Below, one piece after another: positions 24,652 through 29,757 of a DNA stretch of 30,257 nt. Location: the IMG/VR virus record IMGVR_UViG_3300044732_002244, positions 1-30,257 of that record; one strand, given 5' to 3'. Each line of letters begins with the position of its first letter. The stretch's first letter is position 1. Position numbers and translations under genes: made by a program. Under the pieces are notes generated by a model. That model made no database searches. It had not been told where the DNA came from and worked only from the letters and a program-made list of their open reading frames with translations. The stretch is from a virus.

Positions 24652-25165
24652 TACGTCGTTTGGGCGACGTTAAAAAGCTCTTAGGCCCAAAGCGGCTGGC
24701 CTTGTGTCGGTAAAGAATATGCTAGCGCCCGTGCTCCATCGGGCGGCCACATCCCTTCCTCTCCTTCAACCCGTGGCTGATGACACTAACTATGCATATT
24801 TGCCAGCATGAACTGTGACGGAACAACACAGACGGCCTGTGCGGTAGCACCCGCAGGTTTACGTAAACAAAAAACCGGCCGCCATATCTGTATACACAAA
24901 CTCAGGGGTGCATGCAGATCTCCAGGCTCCTGACTGGAGAAGCGGTGACGCTGCACGGTAGACATAGGCGCCCACTATGGTGACCTGCTCTGCCGTGCGG
25001 CAAGATCTATATTTCCACTGGCCCGGTGGGAACGGTTTAAGACAACGACCGCTGGTCTACATCGATGGTTTTCTCAGAAAACAGACCGGTTTACGTTTTT
25101 GTCGCCGACAGACTGATAAAGGCATTCGCTGATTAAACAGTCAGACCATATTTGGTCGGGCACCT
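24652..25165 (+). ncRNA. Candidate large structured non-coding RNA, about 510 nt
   Basis: No plausible gene lies here on either strand, but hairpins are dense. Examples are ACGTCG/CGACGT (24653-24670), CGCCCG/CGGGCG (24726-24745), GCCAC/GTGGC (24746-24777, pyrimidine-rich loop), CTGTG/CACAG (24813-24831), TCTCCAG/CTGGAGA (24919-24940), GCACGGTAGA/TCTGCCGTGC (24953-24998) with CATAG/CTATG stacked inside, GGTCT/AGACC around GTTTTC/GAAAAC (25054-25087), GACTG/CAGTC (25111-25142) and GACCA/TGGTC (25144-25157). A 12-base palindrome lies at 24857-24868. It abuts tRNA-Lys. Large phage RNAs such as GOLLD and ROOL also occur near tRNAs, but I cannot confirm membership. No TCGTAA promoter is present, so it probably arises from read-through and processing. 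Confidence 0.6.
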
Positions 25166-25239
25166 GCGCCTCTAGCTCAATTGGTTAGAGCACCGGACTT
25201 TTAATCCGATGGTTCTGGGTTCAAGTCCCAGGGGGCGTA
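25166..25239 (+). tRNA. tRNA-Lys (anticodon UUU)
   Basis: The acceptor stem GCGCCTC pairs with GGGGCGT (with G-U pairs). The D arm is TAGCTC...GAGC, the anticodon loop is CTTTTAA with TTT at 25200-25202, and the T arm is CTGGG-TTCAAGT-CCCAG. The discriminator is A and no CCA is encoded. The first pair of the anticodon stem is a C-A mismatch. It reads AAA and, by wobble, AAG. Confidence 0.93.
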
Positions 25240-25274
25240 CTATATTCACCCAAACAAATTGAAAGGCTATTACA

Positions 25275-25574
25275 ATGGACAACGAAACCCTTCAGGCTGA
25301 GCTTGAGCAGGCAATTGCCGATATTTCCTCCAACGCCTCTGCCATGGAGATCATTCCAGGAGAGATCAACTCATCTGCCATGATCCTTCTCGAAGAGGAG
25401 AATGTCAACGGAGACAACTGCGTAGTTACGATCGCGCAGCGTGCGGACAACACCGCATATGTTTCTTTCTACAACGACTACTACGACCCAGACAACTGCA
25501 CCGAGCACTTCGAGTGCAAGGACATCCGCAGTGCGATCAAGCTTCTGGCGAGCACCCTGGTTCGAGAGGACTGA
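25275..25574 (+). CDS. Small acidic protein, 99 aa
   Basis: The ATG at 25275 follows GAAAGGCTATTACA. The sequence starts MDNETLQAELEQAIADISSN and has a beta-rich centre (AMILLEEENVNGDNCVVTIA, TAYVSFYNDYYD) and a helical end (IRSAIKLLASTLVRE). No membrane segment or catalytic motif is seen and I do not recognise the family. It lies 35 bases after tRNA-Lys with no promoter between, so it is probably cotranscribed with the tRNA. Its stop overlaps the next start (TGATG). Confidence 0.72.
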   Translation: MDNETLQAELEQAIADISSNASAMEIIPGEINSSAMILLEEENVNGDNCVVTIAQRADNTAYVSFYNDYYDPDNCTEHFECKDIRSAIKLLASTLVRED

Positions 25575-25849
25575 TGGTAAACATCCCGAACGGGCCTCTT
25601 GGAGAGCGTCCAGAAGAAGTAGAAGATCAGAGCAGGGTAGCATATCTTGAAGCGGCAATCCGTCAACACCGTTTTGCTGTCGGAAGAGGATACCACTACC
25701 ACTCGTTCAAGTCTGTCTACGATGCAAACATGGCATTGTGGTCCACCGTGACCGACCGTTCTGTATATTCTCAGGACGAGCCCGACACACCAACATTGGC
25801 GCAGGAAGCACCACTGGCGCGACCTGCAATGATGGAAGATACTGAGTAA
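25574..25849 (+). CDS. Small hypothetical protein, 91 aa
   Basis: The ATG at 25574 overlaps the previous stop (TGATG), which decides the start over the longer frame from 25514. The sequence has VAYLEAAIRQHRFAVGRGYH, then YHSFKSVYDANMALWSTV, and an acidic, Pro-rich, disordered end. Function is unknown. It forms an operon with the 99-aa genes on both sides. Confidence 0.65.
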   Translation: MVNIPNGPLGERPEEVEDQSRVAYLEAAIRQHRFAVGRGYHYHSFKSVYDANMALWSTVTDRSVYSQDEPDTPTLAQEAPLARPAMMEDTE

Positions 25850-25866
25850 CTATTCAAGGAGATATT

Positions 25867-26166
25867 ATGACTGATATTGTTGACACAGGTATTTATGTGG
25901 AGATTCTAGGCACGAACATCCGCGCCACGAACATCCAGGTTACGGGCTACCCCGCAGTTATTGACGGAGAGAGCTACCCGCTCTACTTCGAGATCCCGTT
26001 TAAGAGTGGAAAGCTCTGGGTCGTGGAGAAGTCTGACGGGCCGATCCAGATCTCAGTCTTCAGCAACTACAAAGAGGATCCGGACGCTCCGGCAGACCTG
26101 CGGCTGCAGGCCAACGACTGGCAGCTGTTCCTCGACTTCTACAAGCTCAGTGTACTGGAGGAGTGA
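25867..26166 (+). CDS. Small hypothetical protein, 99 aa
   Basis: The ATG at 25867 follows CAAGGAGATATT, a strong RBS. It is a beta-rich acidic protein (GIYVEILGTNIRATNIQVTG, YPLYFEIPFKSGKLWVVEKS) that ends in WQLFLDFYKLSVLEE. No family is recognised. The stop overlaps the next start (TGATG), so it is coupled to the glycosylase-like gene. Confidence 0.7.
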   Translation: MTDIVDTGIYVEILGTNIRATNIQVTGYPAVIDGESYPLYFEIPFKSGKLWVVEKSDGPIQISVFSNYKEDPDAPADLRLQANDWQLFLDFYKLSVLEE

Positions 26167-26612
26167 TGCAGACATTTCTTCCTTACGAAGACTTTGCGAA
26201 GAGCGCGCTTGTCCTGGACCGTCTGCGTCTAGGCAAGCAGCGCGTCGAGACTCTTCAGATTGCAAAAGTTGTTTCTGGGCAGAGCAGCGGATGGGAGCAC
26301 CACCCGGCTGTTCTCATGTGGAAAGGATATCCTGAAGCACTCATGTCGTACCAGACAGCTGTGTGCGACGAGTGGACGCAAAGAGGTTACGTAGACTCTT
26401 GTCTCGACAAGACTGCGTATATTCTTGGCGTGCCACCTGTTCGGCAGGAGAACCTAAACCCGGAACTTCTTCCACCCTGGTTGGGCGACGAAGAGTTCCA
26501 TATTTCACATAGGTCGAACCTTGTGCGGAAAGACACAGAATACTACGGTTCTGAGTTTTCCGACGTTCCACCAAACCTACCGTATATTTGGCCGGTCCAG
26601 ATAGTTCGGTAG
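26166..26612 (+). CDS. MSMEG_6728-type pyrimidine-dimer glycosylase-like protein, 148 aa
   Basis: The sequence begins MQTFLPYEDFAKSALVLDRL with RLGKQRVETLQI, then GWEHHPAVLMWKGYPEAL, CDEWTQRGYVDSC, PPWLGDEEFHISHRSNLVRK and PYIWPV. These motifs match the MSMEG_6728 family, common in actinobacteria and their phages and related to T4 endonuclease V (pyrimidine-dimer glycosylase/AP lyase). It probably repairs UV damage or makes nicks at base lesions. The length is close to the family norm. The ATG at 26166 overlaps the previous stop; a GTG one codon earlier is an alternative. tRNA-Ile follows 8 bases downstream. Confidence 0.86.
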   Translation: MQTFLPYEDFAKSALVLDRLRLGKQRVETLQIAKVVSGQSSGWEHHPAVLMWKGYPEALMSYQTAVCDEWTQRGYVDSCLDKTAYILGVPPVRQENLNPELLPPWLGDEEFHISHRSNLVRKDTEYYGSEFSDVPPNLPYIWPVQIVR

Positions 26613-26620
26613 TGCTGTTC

Positions 26621-26697
26621 GGGCCAGTAGCTCAGTTGGTTAGAGCAGCGTTCTTATACAGCGTTTGTCGAGGGTTCAAGTCCCTCCTGGCCCACCA
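26621..26697 (+). tRNA. tRNA-Ile (anticodon UAU), CCA encoded
   Basis: Acceptor GGGCCAG/CTGGCCC, D arm GCTC...GAGC, anticodon stem GCGTT/AGCGT (with G-U pairs) and loop CTTATAC with TAT at 26655-26657. The T arm is GAGGG-TTCAAGT-CCCTC and ACCA is encoded at the 3' end. Anticodon UAU would read AUA directly. Most bacteria read AUA with a CAU tRNA that needs lysidine modification. Of the three tRNAs here only this one encodes CCA. Confidence 0.93.
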
Positions 26698-26717
26698 TAT
26701 TCTTCAGAAAGGAAACC

Positions 26718-26933
26718 ATGTTTACTACAGCCACCTTTTGGTTCGGATTTTTTGCCGGGATAATCTTCGTAATAATACTGGCCTACCTCTACAACTACCT
26801 GGTTGAGAAAAAGGTCGACTACTGTTTGTCCTGCTACAGTGACATAAAGAACGAGCGCTACATGACCTGGGCCGATTTCCCCGACAAGAAAAGTCGCCTG
26901 GTCAAGTGTACGGACGAGTGGCACGACAAATGA
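26718..26933 (+). CDS. Small membrane protein with Cys pair, 71 aa
   Basis: The ATG at 26718 follows GAAAGGAAACC. One strong N-terminal membrane segment (about 5-27, ATFWFGFFAGIIFVIILAYL) is followed by a soluble tail with CLSC and a later Cys (VKCTDEWHDK), which could bind metal or form a disulfide. Function is unknown. It lies between two tRNA genes and has no recognisable promoter of its own. Confidence 0.72.
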   Translation: MFTTATFWFGFFAGIIFVIILAYLYNYLVEKKVDYCLSCYSDIKNERYMTWADFPDKKSRLVKCTDEWHDK

Positions 26934-26939
26934 TATTCC

Positions 26940-27025
26940 GCCCCCATGATGGAACAGGCAGACATATTCGGCTTAAACCCGAAGGGCCTTAACCGGCCGT
27001 GTGGGTTCGAGTCCCACTGGGGGCA
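26940..27025 (+). tRNA. tRNA-Leu (anticodon UAA)
   Basis: Acceptor GCCCCCA/TGGGGGC, anticodon stem TTCGG/CCGAA with loop CTTAAAC (TAA at 26974-26976), a long variable arm built on GGGCC/GGCC as in class II tRNAs, and T arm GTGGG-TTCGAGT-CCCAC. The discriminator is A and no CCA is encoded. It reads UUA, a codon that is very rare in GC-rich actinobacteria. Confidence 0.92.
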
Positions 27026-27028
27026 CGA

Positions 27029-27099
27029 GGGGTCTAGCACTAGATAAGAGTGTGGTTTGAAAAGCTGCTTGAGAGTGAGTAAAGCCGCCACACCGCCCC
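27029..27099 (+). other. Possible small structured RNA after tRNA-Leu
   Basis: GGGG (27029-27032) can pair with CCCC (27096-27099) and GTGTGG (27050-27055) with CCACAC (27088-27093), enclosing about 70 bases. The size is tRNA-like, but there is no T arm or clear anticodon arm, so it is not called a tRNA. It may be a spacer hairpin or terminator-like element for the tRNA transcript. No gene is seen here. Confidence 0.3.
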
Positions 27100-27103
27100 A
27101 TAG

Positions 27104-27128
27104 TCGTAATTTTTACACGGCATATAAT
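27104..27128 (+). promoter_or_regulatory. Phage promoter P6 (TCGTAA-13 bp-TATAAT)
   Basis: TCGTAA at 27104-27109, TTTTTACACGGC in the spacer, and TATAAT at 27123-27128. It drives a short RNA with no real gene (27129-27228). Confidence 0.85.
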
Positions 27129-27228
27129 GAGGAATTAATCCTCAGTCACAAACAATAGAACAAGGAGAATTGGCGGTGGCATCTAAGCCATAGGTGTCAC
27201 CGCCACCCATGCTTGGATTATTGTTTTT
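27129..27228 (+). ncRNA. Small hairpin RNA with own promoter and terminator, about 100 nt
   Basis: The predicted transcript starts with a 5' hairpin (GAGGA/TCCTC, 27129-27143). It has a perfect 13-bp stem with two G-U pairs, GGCGGTGGCATCT/AGGTGTCACCGCC (27172-27204, loop AAGCCAT). Outer helices CAAG/CTTG and AACAATA/TATTGTT (27151-27157 with 27219-27225) run into GTTTTT, a natural terminator. The next promoter, P7, begins 3 bases later, so this is a self-contained unit in place of a gene. A five-codon GTG frame after AAGGAG lies inside the stem but is unlikely to be the product. Confidence 0.72.
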
Positions 27229-27230
27229 GC

Positions 27231-27255
27231 TCGTAATTTTTACACGGCATATAAT
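27231..27255 (+). promoter_or_regulatory. Phage promoter P7 (TCGTAA-13 bp-TATAAT)
   Basis: TCGTAA at 27231-27236 and TATAAT at 27250-27255. The 25 bases are identical to P6. It drives the 68-aa gene. Confidence 0.85.
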
Positions 27256-27286
27256 GAAAGTACTCACCCATTGAAAGGAAATTATC

Positions 27287-27493
27287 ATGGACAAGAACAA
27301 GCTGAAGGAGACCGCTACGAAGGTCAAGAACCACCTTCTGCGACAGAAGTTCGCGTACGCTTTCGGCGCGATCGCACTCGGTGCGGTTGTGCTGCAGCAG
27401 AGCAACAACAAGTCGTGGACGGAGTTCCTGACCTCGAAGGGGATCGACCCGGACGAGTTCTTCAACCCTGAGGCATTCGCAGAGATGCAGTGA
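27287..27493 (+). CDS. Small membrane-associated protein, 68 aa
   Basis: The ATG at 27287 follows TTGAAAGGAAATTATC, the shared cassette RBS. The sequence starts with a Lys-rich helix (MDKNKLKETATKVKNHLLRQ), then a short hydrophobic segment (FAYAFGAIALGAVVLQQ, about 22-38), then a soluble end with TSKGIDPDEFFNPEAF. Codons are nearly all C- or G-ending, which suggests high expression. Function is unknown. It is flanked by P7 and terminator T4. Confidence 0.75.
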   Translation: MDKNKLKETATKVKNHLLRQKFAYAFGAIALGAVVLQQSNNKSWTEFLTSKGIDPDEFFNPEAFAEMQ

Positions 27494-27497
27494 TACT

Positions 27498-27540
27498 CAA
27501 GGCTTAGAATCCAACATGGATTCTAGGCTTTTGTTTTTAG
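27498..27540 (+). terminator. Repeated-family terminator T4 (identical to T3)
   Basis: The first 35 bases are identical to 16283-16317: a 14-bp stem, loop AACAT, then TTTTGTTTTT. The next gene (27549) lies directly downstream without a TCGTAA promoter and has its own RBS AGGAG, so some read-through seems necessary. Confidence 0.87.
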
Positions 27541-27548
27541 GAGCTGAC

Positions 27549-27704
27549 ATGTCAAGCAGAACATATTTTCTATCAGGAAACAAGGTGGTTGTAGTGAAGA
27601 AGAGTTACGGCTTTTTGAACTTCCTATTTGATTCGTTCATGGTCATCTGCACAGGTGGGCTTTGGCTCATCTGGATCTTTGTGCGGGAGATGAGGAAGCA
27701 GTGA
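27549..27704 (+). CDS. Small membrane protein, 51 aa
   Basis: The ATG at 27549 follows TTAGGAGCTGAC. An in-frame ATG at 27516 lies in the terminator hairpin and is rejected. The protein reads MSSRTYFLSGNKVVVVKKSY, then one membrane segment (about 24-45, LNFLFDSFMVICTGGLWLIW) and a short basic end. Function is unknown. The stop overlaps the GTG of the next gene. Confidence 0.68.
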   Translation: MSSRTYFLSGNKVVVVKKSYGFLNFLFDSFMVICTGGLWLIWIFVREMRKQ

Positions 27705-28003
27705 GAGAGCAGTACCCTGTGGGACAGGTCTATCCCATATCTCCGACCGTTTTCCGTTTTCCGGAAACAGGAGAAGATCCGACACACTACCTGTACGACG
27801 GCTCATACTGGAGCGCGTCAGACTGGGACCGTGTGAAGGGTGGGATGGGGCCAGAAGAGACGGCAACGCCTCTTGTTATTCTTACATTGAAAGAGATCTG
27901 GGACGGAAACCCTGGGAACCAGACCATATGGCACGGATCAGGGTGGTTCATATTTGACGACATCGGGCACCGCATTGCCCGGGTCGACGGCATTCAATTC
28001 TGA
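27701..28003 (+). CDS. Small hypothetical protein, 100 aa, GTG start
   Basis: The GTG at 27701 overlaps the previous stop (GTGA), with GATGAGGA upstream. The frame extends further back only within the preceding gene. The sequence (MREQYPVGQVYPISPTVFRF, HYLYDGSYWSASDWDRVKGG, IWHGSGWFIFDDIGHRIARV) is aromatic-rich and beta-like. The middle and end segments look like two related W...D..R-type strands, but no family is recognised. It is part of a three-gene unit ending at 28115. Confidence 0.65.
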   Translation: MREQYPVGQVYPISPTVFRFPETGEDPTHYLYDGSYWSASDWDRVKGGMGPEETATPLVILTLKEIWDGNPGNQTIWHGSGWFIFDDIGHRIARVDGIQF

Positions 28004-28016
28004 CAAAAGGACAAAC

Positions 28017-28115
28017 ATGACTATTTTCGAGTTCATTATCTCAGGTATTTGCTGGGGAGCAATCTGGCTAGCTGTGTTCATGCTGATCGACATTGTTCGA
28101 GACATGCGTGGGTAG
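28017..28115 (+). CDS. Mini membrane protein, 32 aa
   Basis: An ATG at 28017 follows AAAAGGACAAAC and opens a 32-codon frame ending in TAG at 28113-28115, right before promoter P8. It reads MTIFEFIISGICWGAIWLAV, then FMLIDIVRDMRG: a single membrane helix with a charged end, typical of real mini membrane proteins. The strong RBS, hydrophobic pattern and neat fit between the previous gene and P8 support it. Function is unknown. Confidence 0.62.
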   Translation: MTIFEFIISGICWGAIWLAVFMLIDIVRDMRG

Positions 28116-28140
28116 TCGTAAAGATTACATCGCATATAAT
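28116..28140 (+). promoter_or_regulatory. Phage promoter P8 (TCGTAA-13 bp-TATAAT)
   Basis: TCGTAA at 28116-28121, AGATTACATCGC in the spacer, and TATAAT at 28135-28140. It begins one base after the stop of the 32-codon gene and drives the 85-aa gene. Confidence 0.83.
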
Positions 28141-28171
28141 GAGAACTACTCACCATTGAAGGGAATTTGAA

Positions 28172-28429
28172 ATGAAGATCAACATTCGCTCGAGAGAGTA
28201 CGAGATCAAGAAGAAGCACATTTACCGTGCAGCTTTCTGCGGAGCCGTTGGCTGCGCCATTTTCTACCGCAGGCGGAACAACCAGCTCATCGAGCTGCTG
28301 GACGACTGCAACAAGACGATGGCTCAGGCCAAGGTTGTCGTGGACGAGCTGACCGGTCACTGTGTGAACTCTGGTATCGCTACTCTCGACAAGACGAAGT
28401 CTGTTACTCAGATTAAGTTCGACTACTAG
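28172..28429 (+). CDS. Small membrane-associated protein, 85 aa
   Basis: The ATG at 28172 follows TTGAAGGGAATTTGA. The N-terminus is basic (MKINIRSREYEIKKKHIYRA), then a short hydrophobic, Cys-containing stretch (AFCGAVGCAIFY), a basic RRR, and a helical soluble end. It may be anchored to or lie on the membrane. Function is unknown. P8 and terminator T5 flank it. Confidence 0.72.
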   Translation: MKINIRSREYEIKKKHIYRAAFCGAVGCAIFYRRRNNQLIELLDDCNKTMAQAKVVVDELTGHCVNSGIATLDKTKSVTQIKFDY

Positions 28430-28440
28430 GTGTAGTTGAA

Positions 28441-28472
28441 AGGTCTAGGATCCACATGGATTCTAGGCTTTG
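28441..28472 (+). terminator. Repeated-family terminator T5
   Basis: CTAGGATCC (28445-28453) pairs with GGATTCTAG (28458-28466) around ACAT, extended by outer pairs, then GCTTTG. The U tract is short, so it is probably leaky, which fits the promoterless gene at 28501 downstream. Confidence 0.75.
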
Positions 28473-28500
28473 CTCTTATCCAACTATGAAACGGGGTAGT

Positions 28501-28863
28501 ATGAAGTTCAAGCTTATTTTCACGACAGTTGTAGTAGCAGCGAGTGTTATGGTGCCTTCTGTCGAGGTGTCTGCGCATCCAGGATATTCTGGGCCGTGCC
28601 ATGCGGCTGTGGATATCCACTGGCCGGCAAACCTTCGGCCGTGGGCGCACCGGATTGTCCATCGAGAGTCTCGAGGAATCCCGACGGCAGCGAACAGGCG
28701 AAGCTCAGCCCGAGGCTGTTTTCAGATGCTTCTTCGGTACAGCAACCCGTTCTACCGGTCTGTCGGTTGCACGAACTACAACTGGGCAAACGCAACCTGC
28801 AACGTCCGAGCCGCATATTCCATGTACAAAAAGGCTGGCGCACGGCCTTGGCGGGTTTACTGA
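28501..28863 (+). CDS. Secreted transglycosylase/lysozyme-like protein, 120 aa
   Basis: The ATG at 28501 is preceded by ACGGGG; an in-frame ATG at 28486 has no RBS. A signal peptide is clear: KFK, a hydrophobic core, and VSA before HP (cleavage after residue 25). The mature part has IVHRESRGIPTAANRRSSAR and GCFQM, the catalytic-Glu (E56) and GxFQ motifs of transglycosylase SLT or lysozyme-like domains, then VGCTNYNWANATCNVRAAYS, MYKKAG and PW. Four cysteines (33, 73, 90, 100) could form disulfides outside the cell. It may help cut peptidoglycan during lysis or be exported early. It is small for an endolysin and has no wall-binding domain. Confidence 0.82.
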   Translation: MKFKLIFTTVVVAASVMVPSVEVSAHPGYSGPCHAAVDIHWPANLRPWAHRIVHRESRGIPTAANRRSSARGCFQMLLRYSNPFYRSVGCTNYNWANATCNVRAAYSMYKKAGARPWRVY

Positions 28864-28870
28864 GGGGAAG

Positions 28871-29041
28871 ATGGCAGGTATATCCTACAACGCAGTCTCA
28901 GACCTGTTGTCAGACATTCTTCTGAGTGTCGAGAACAAGTCTTCGGACGAGATCAAAGAGTTGATCTGGCTCTGGCTCGAAGAGCAGCCCGAGAAGCTCG
29001 AGGACAAGGTCTTCGACAAGTTGAACTATCCAAAGGTCTAA
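28871..29041 (+). CDS. Small acidic helical protein, 56 aa
   Basis: The ATG at 28871 follows TGAGGGGAAG, with only 7 bases after the previous stop. The protein (MAGISYNAVSDLLSDILLSV, ENKSSDEIKELIWLWLEEQP) is acidic, leucine-rich and probably all-helical. No family is recognised. It is cotranscribed with the transglycosylase-like gene and ends just before terminator T6, so it may serve as a partner or regulator of that protein, which is inference from position only. Confidence 0.65.
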   Translation: MAGISYNAVSDLLSDILLSVENKSSDEIKELIWLWLEEQPEKLEDKVFDKLNYPKV

Positions 29042-29049
29042 GTCTAGAG

Positions 29050-29089
29050 CCTAAGGTCCATGTGAGAAATTACATGGATTTTAGGTTTT
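29050..29089 (+). terminator. Repeated-family terminator T6 (16-bp stem)
   Basis: CCTAAGGTCCATGTGA (29050-29065) pairs with TTACATGGATTTTAGG (29070-29085) around GAAA, then TTTTG. It is the long form of the family, with the stem extended to the TTACAT side. Promoter P9 follows within 4 bases. Confidence 0.88.
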
Positions 29090-29092
29090 GCT

Positions 29093-29117
29093 TCGTAATA
29101 ATTCCACGGTATATAAC
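29093..29117 (+). promoter_or_regulatory. Phage promoter P9 (variant -10 TATAAC)
   Basis: TCGTAA at 29093-29098, AATTCCACGG in the spacer, and TATAAC at 29112-29117. The spacing of 13 bp is kept although the -10 box differs from the consensus in its last base. It drives the 97-aa gene. Confidence 0.75.
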
Positions 29118-29147
29118 GAAGGAACCAAACTACTGGAAGGAATTGTA

Positions 29148-29441
29148 ATGGAAAACAACGAGTTTACAAAGAAGATCGTCATGCCTGTTCTGGCTGGCTA
29201 CGGCTTGTGGTTTGCTGTCAACGTTACTGCTTCTGTGATGAGTGACTTCATCAGAACCCGAAAGAACAATCGAGTTGACGAAACCGTAAAGGTTGACGTC
29301 AACGCTTTGTGCGTCGGGGTGATGGAGCGTCTGAACGAAGCAGCTGAAGACGACAGCATCGACAAGCAGGCCTTTCTGAACATTTTCATGGACGAAATGA
29401 ATTGGCTCGGGACTGTTTATAGCGAGACCACCACGGACTAG
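29148..29441 (+). CDS. Cassette membrane protein A, 97 aa
   Basis: The ATG at 29148 follows TGGAAGGAATTGTA. The sequence begins MENNEFTKKIVMPVLAGYGL, with one membrane segment (about 10-32), then basic RTRKNNR, and ends with a helical domain holding VMERLNEAAEDDSIDKQAFL and MDEMNWLGTVYSETT. It is a clear paralogue of the gene at 29817, which shares LAGYGL, the basic KN.. turn, L..A.ED...DK, and the E.(N/D)WL..V.ETT end. Function is unknown. Confidence 0.75.
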   Translation: MENNEFTKKIVMPVLAGYGLWFAVNVTASVMSDFIRTRKNNRVDETVKVDVNALCVGVMERLNEAAEDDSIDKQAFLNIFMDEMNWLGTVYSETTTD

Positions 29442-29450
29442 TTCCAAAGA

Positions 29451-29490
29451 CTTAGAGTCTATGTAAGTAATTACATGGATTCTAGGTTTT
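29451..29490 (+). terminator. Repeated-family terminator T7 (16-bp stem)
   Basis: CTTAGAGTCTATGTAA (29451-29466) pairs with TTACATGGATTCTAGG (29471-29486) around GTAA with a few G-U pairs, then TTTTAC. Promoter P10 follows within 5 bases. Confidence 0.88.
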
Positions 29491-29494
29491 ACAT

Positions 29495-29519
29495 TCGTAA
29501 TTTTTCCATGGCATATAAT
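29495..29519 (+). promoter_or_regulatory. Phage promoter P10 (TCGTAA-13 bp-TATAAT)
   Basis: TCGTAA at 29495-29500, TTTTTCCATGGC in the spacer, and TATAAT at 29514-29519. It drives the 52-codon gene at 29552. Confidence 0.84.
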
Positions 29520-29551
29520 GAAAGAACTACTCACTATTGAAAGGAATTGTC

Positions 29552-29710
29552 ATGGACGAGAACACCAAGAAGGAGAACCGCCAGAACGTGGCTGGTGCTG
29601 CTGTGTGGATCGCTGGAATCAGCGGCTACACCGCGTACAAGATCACGCAGCTGGTGCTGAACCACAAGGGCAAGATCGAGCACATGCACATCGCCCACAA
29701 CAGCAAGTAG
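29552..29710 (+). CDS. Cassette membrane protein B, 52 aa
   Basis: The ATG at 29552 follows TTGAAAGGAATTGTC. The frame runs 52 codons to TAG at 29708. It reads MDENTKKENRQNVAGAAVWI, then AGISGYTAYKITQLVLNHKG and KIEHMHIAHNSK: a charged start, one hydrophobic helix (about 13-36) and a His-rich end. Codons are almost wholly C/G-ending, unlike the tail genes, which suggests high expression. Function is unknown. It has its own promoter (P10) and terminator (T8). Confidence 0.72.
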   Translation: MDENTKKENRQNVAGAAVWIAGISGYTAYKITQLVLNHKGKIEHMHIAHNSK

Positions 29711-29717
29711 TTAGAGA

Positions 29718-29757
29718 CCTGGGATCTATGTAAGAAATTACATGGATTCTAGGTTTT
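29718..29757 (+). terminator. Repeated-family terminator T8 (16-bp stem)
   Basis: CCTGGGATCTATGTAA (29718-29733) pairs with TTACATGGATTCTAGG (29738-29753) around GAAA, then TTTTAC. Compared with T7, several 5'-arm bases differ, but pairing is kept through G-U or compensating changes. Confidence 0.88.

Noticed and set aside
24652-25165. tmRNA
   Set aside because: No tmRNA-type acceptor ends, T arm or tag-peptide frame could be found in the stretch; the only T arm nearby belongs to tRNA-Lys.
27176-27193. Five-codon frame GTG-TAG in the hairpin RNA as a gene
   Set aside because: It is too short to support and is buried in a 13-bp stem. Mentioned only as a curiosity.
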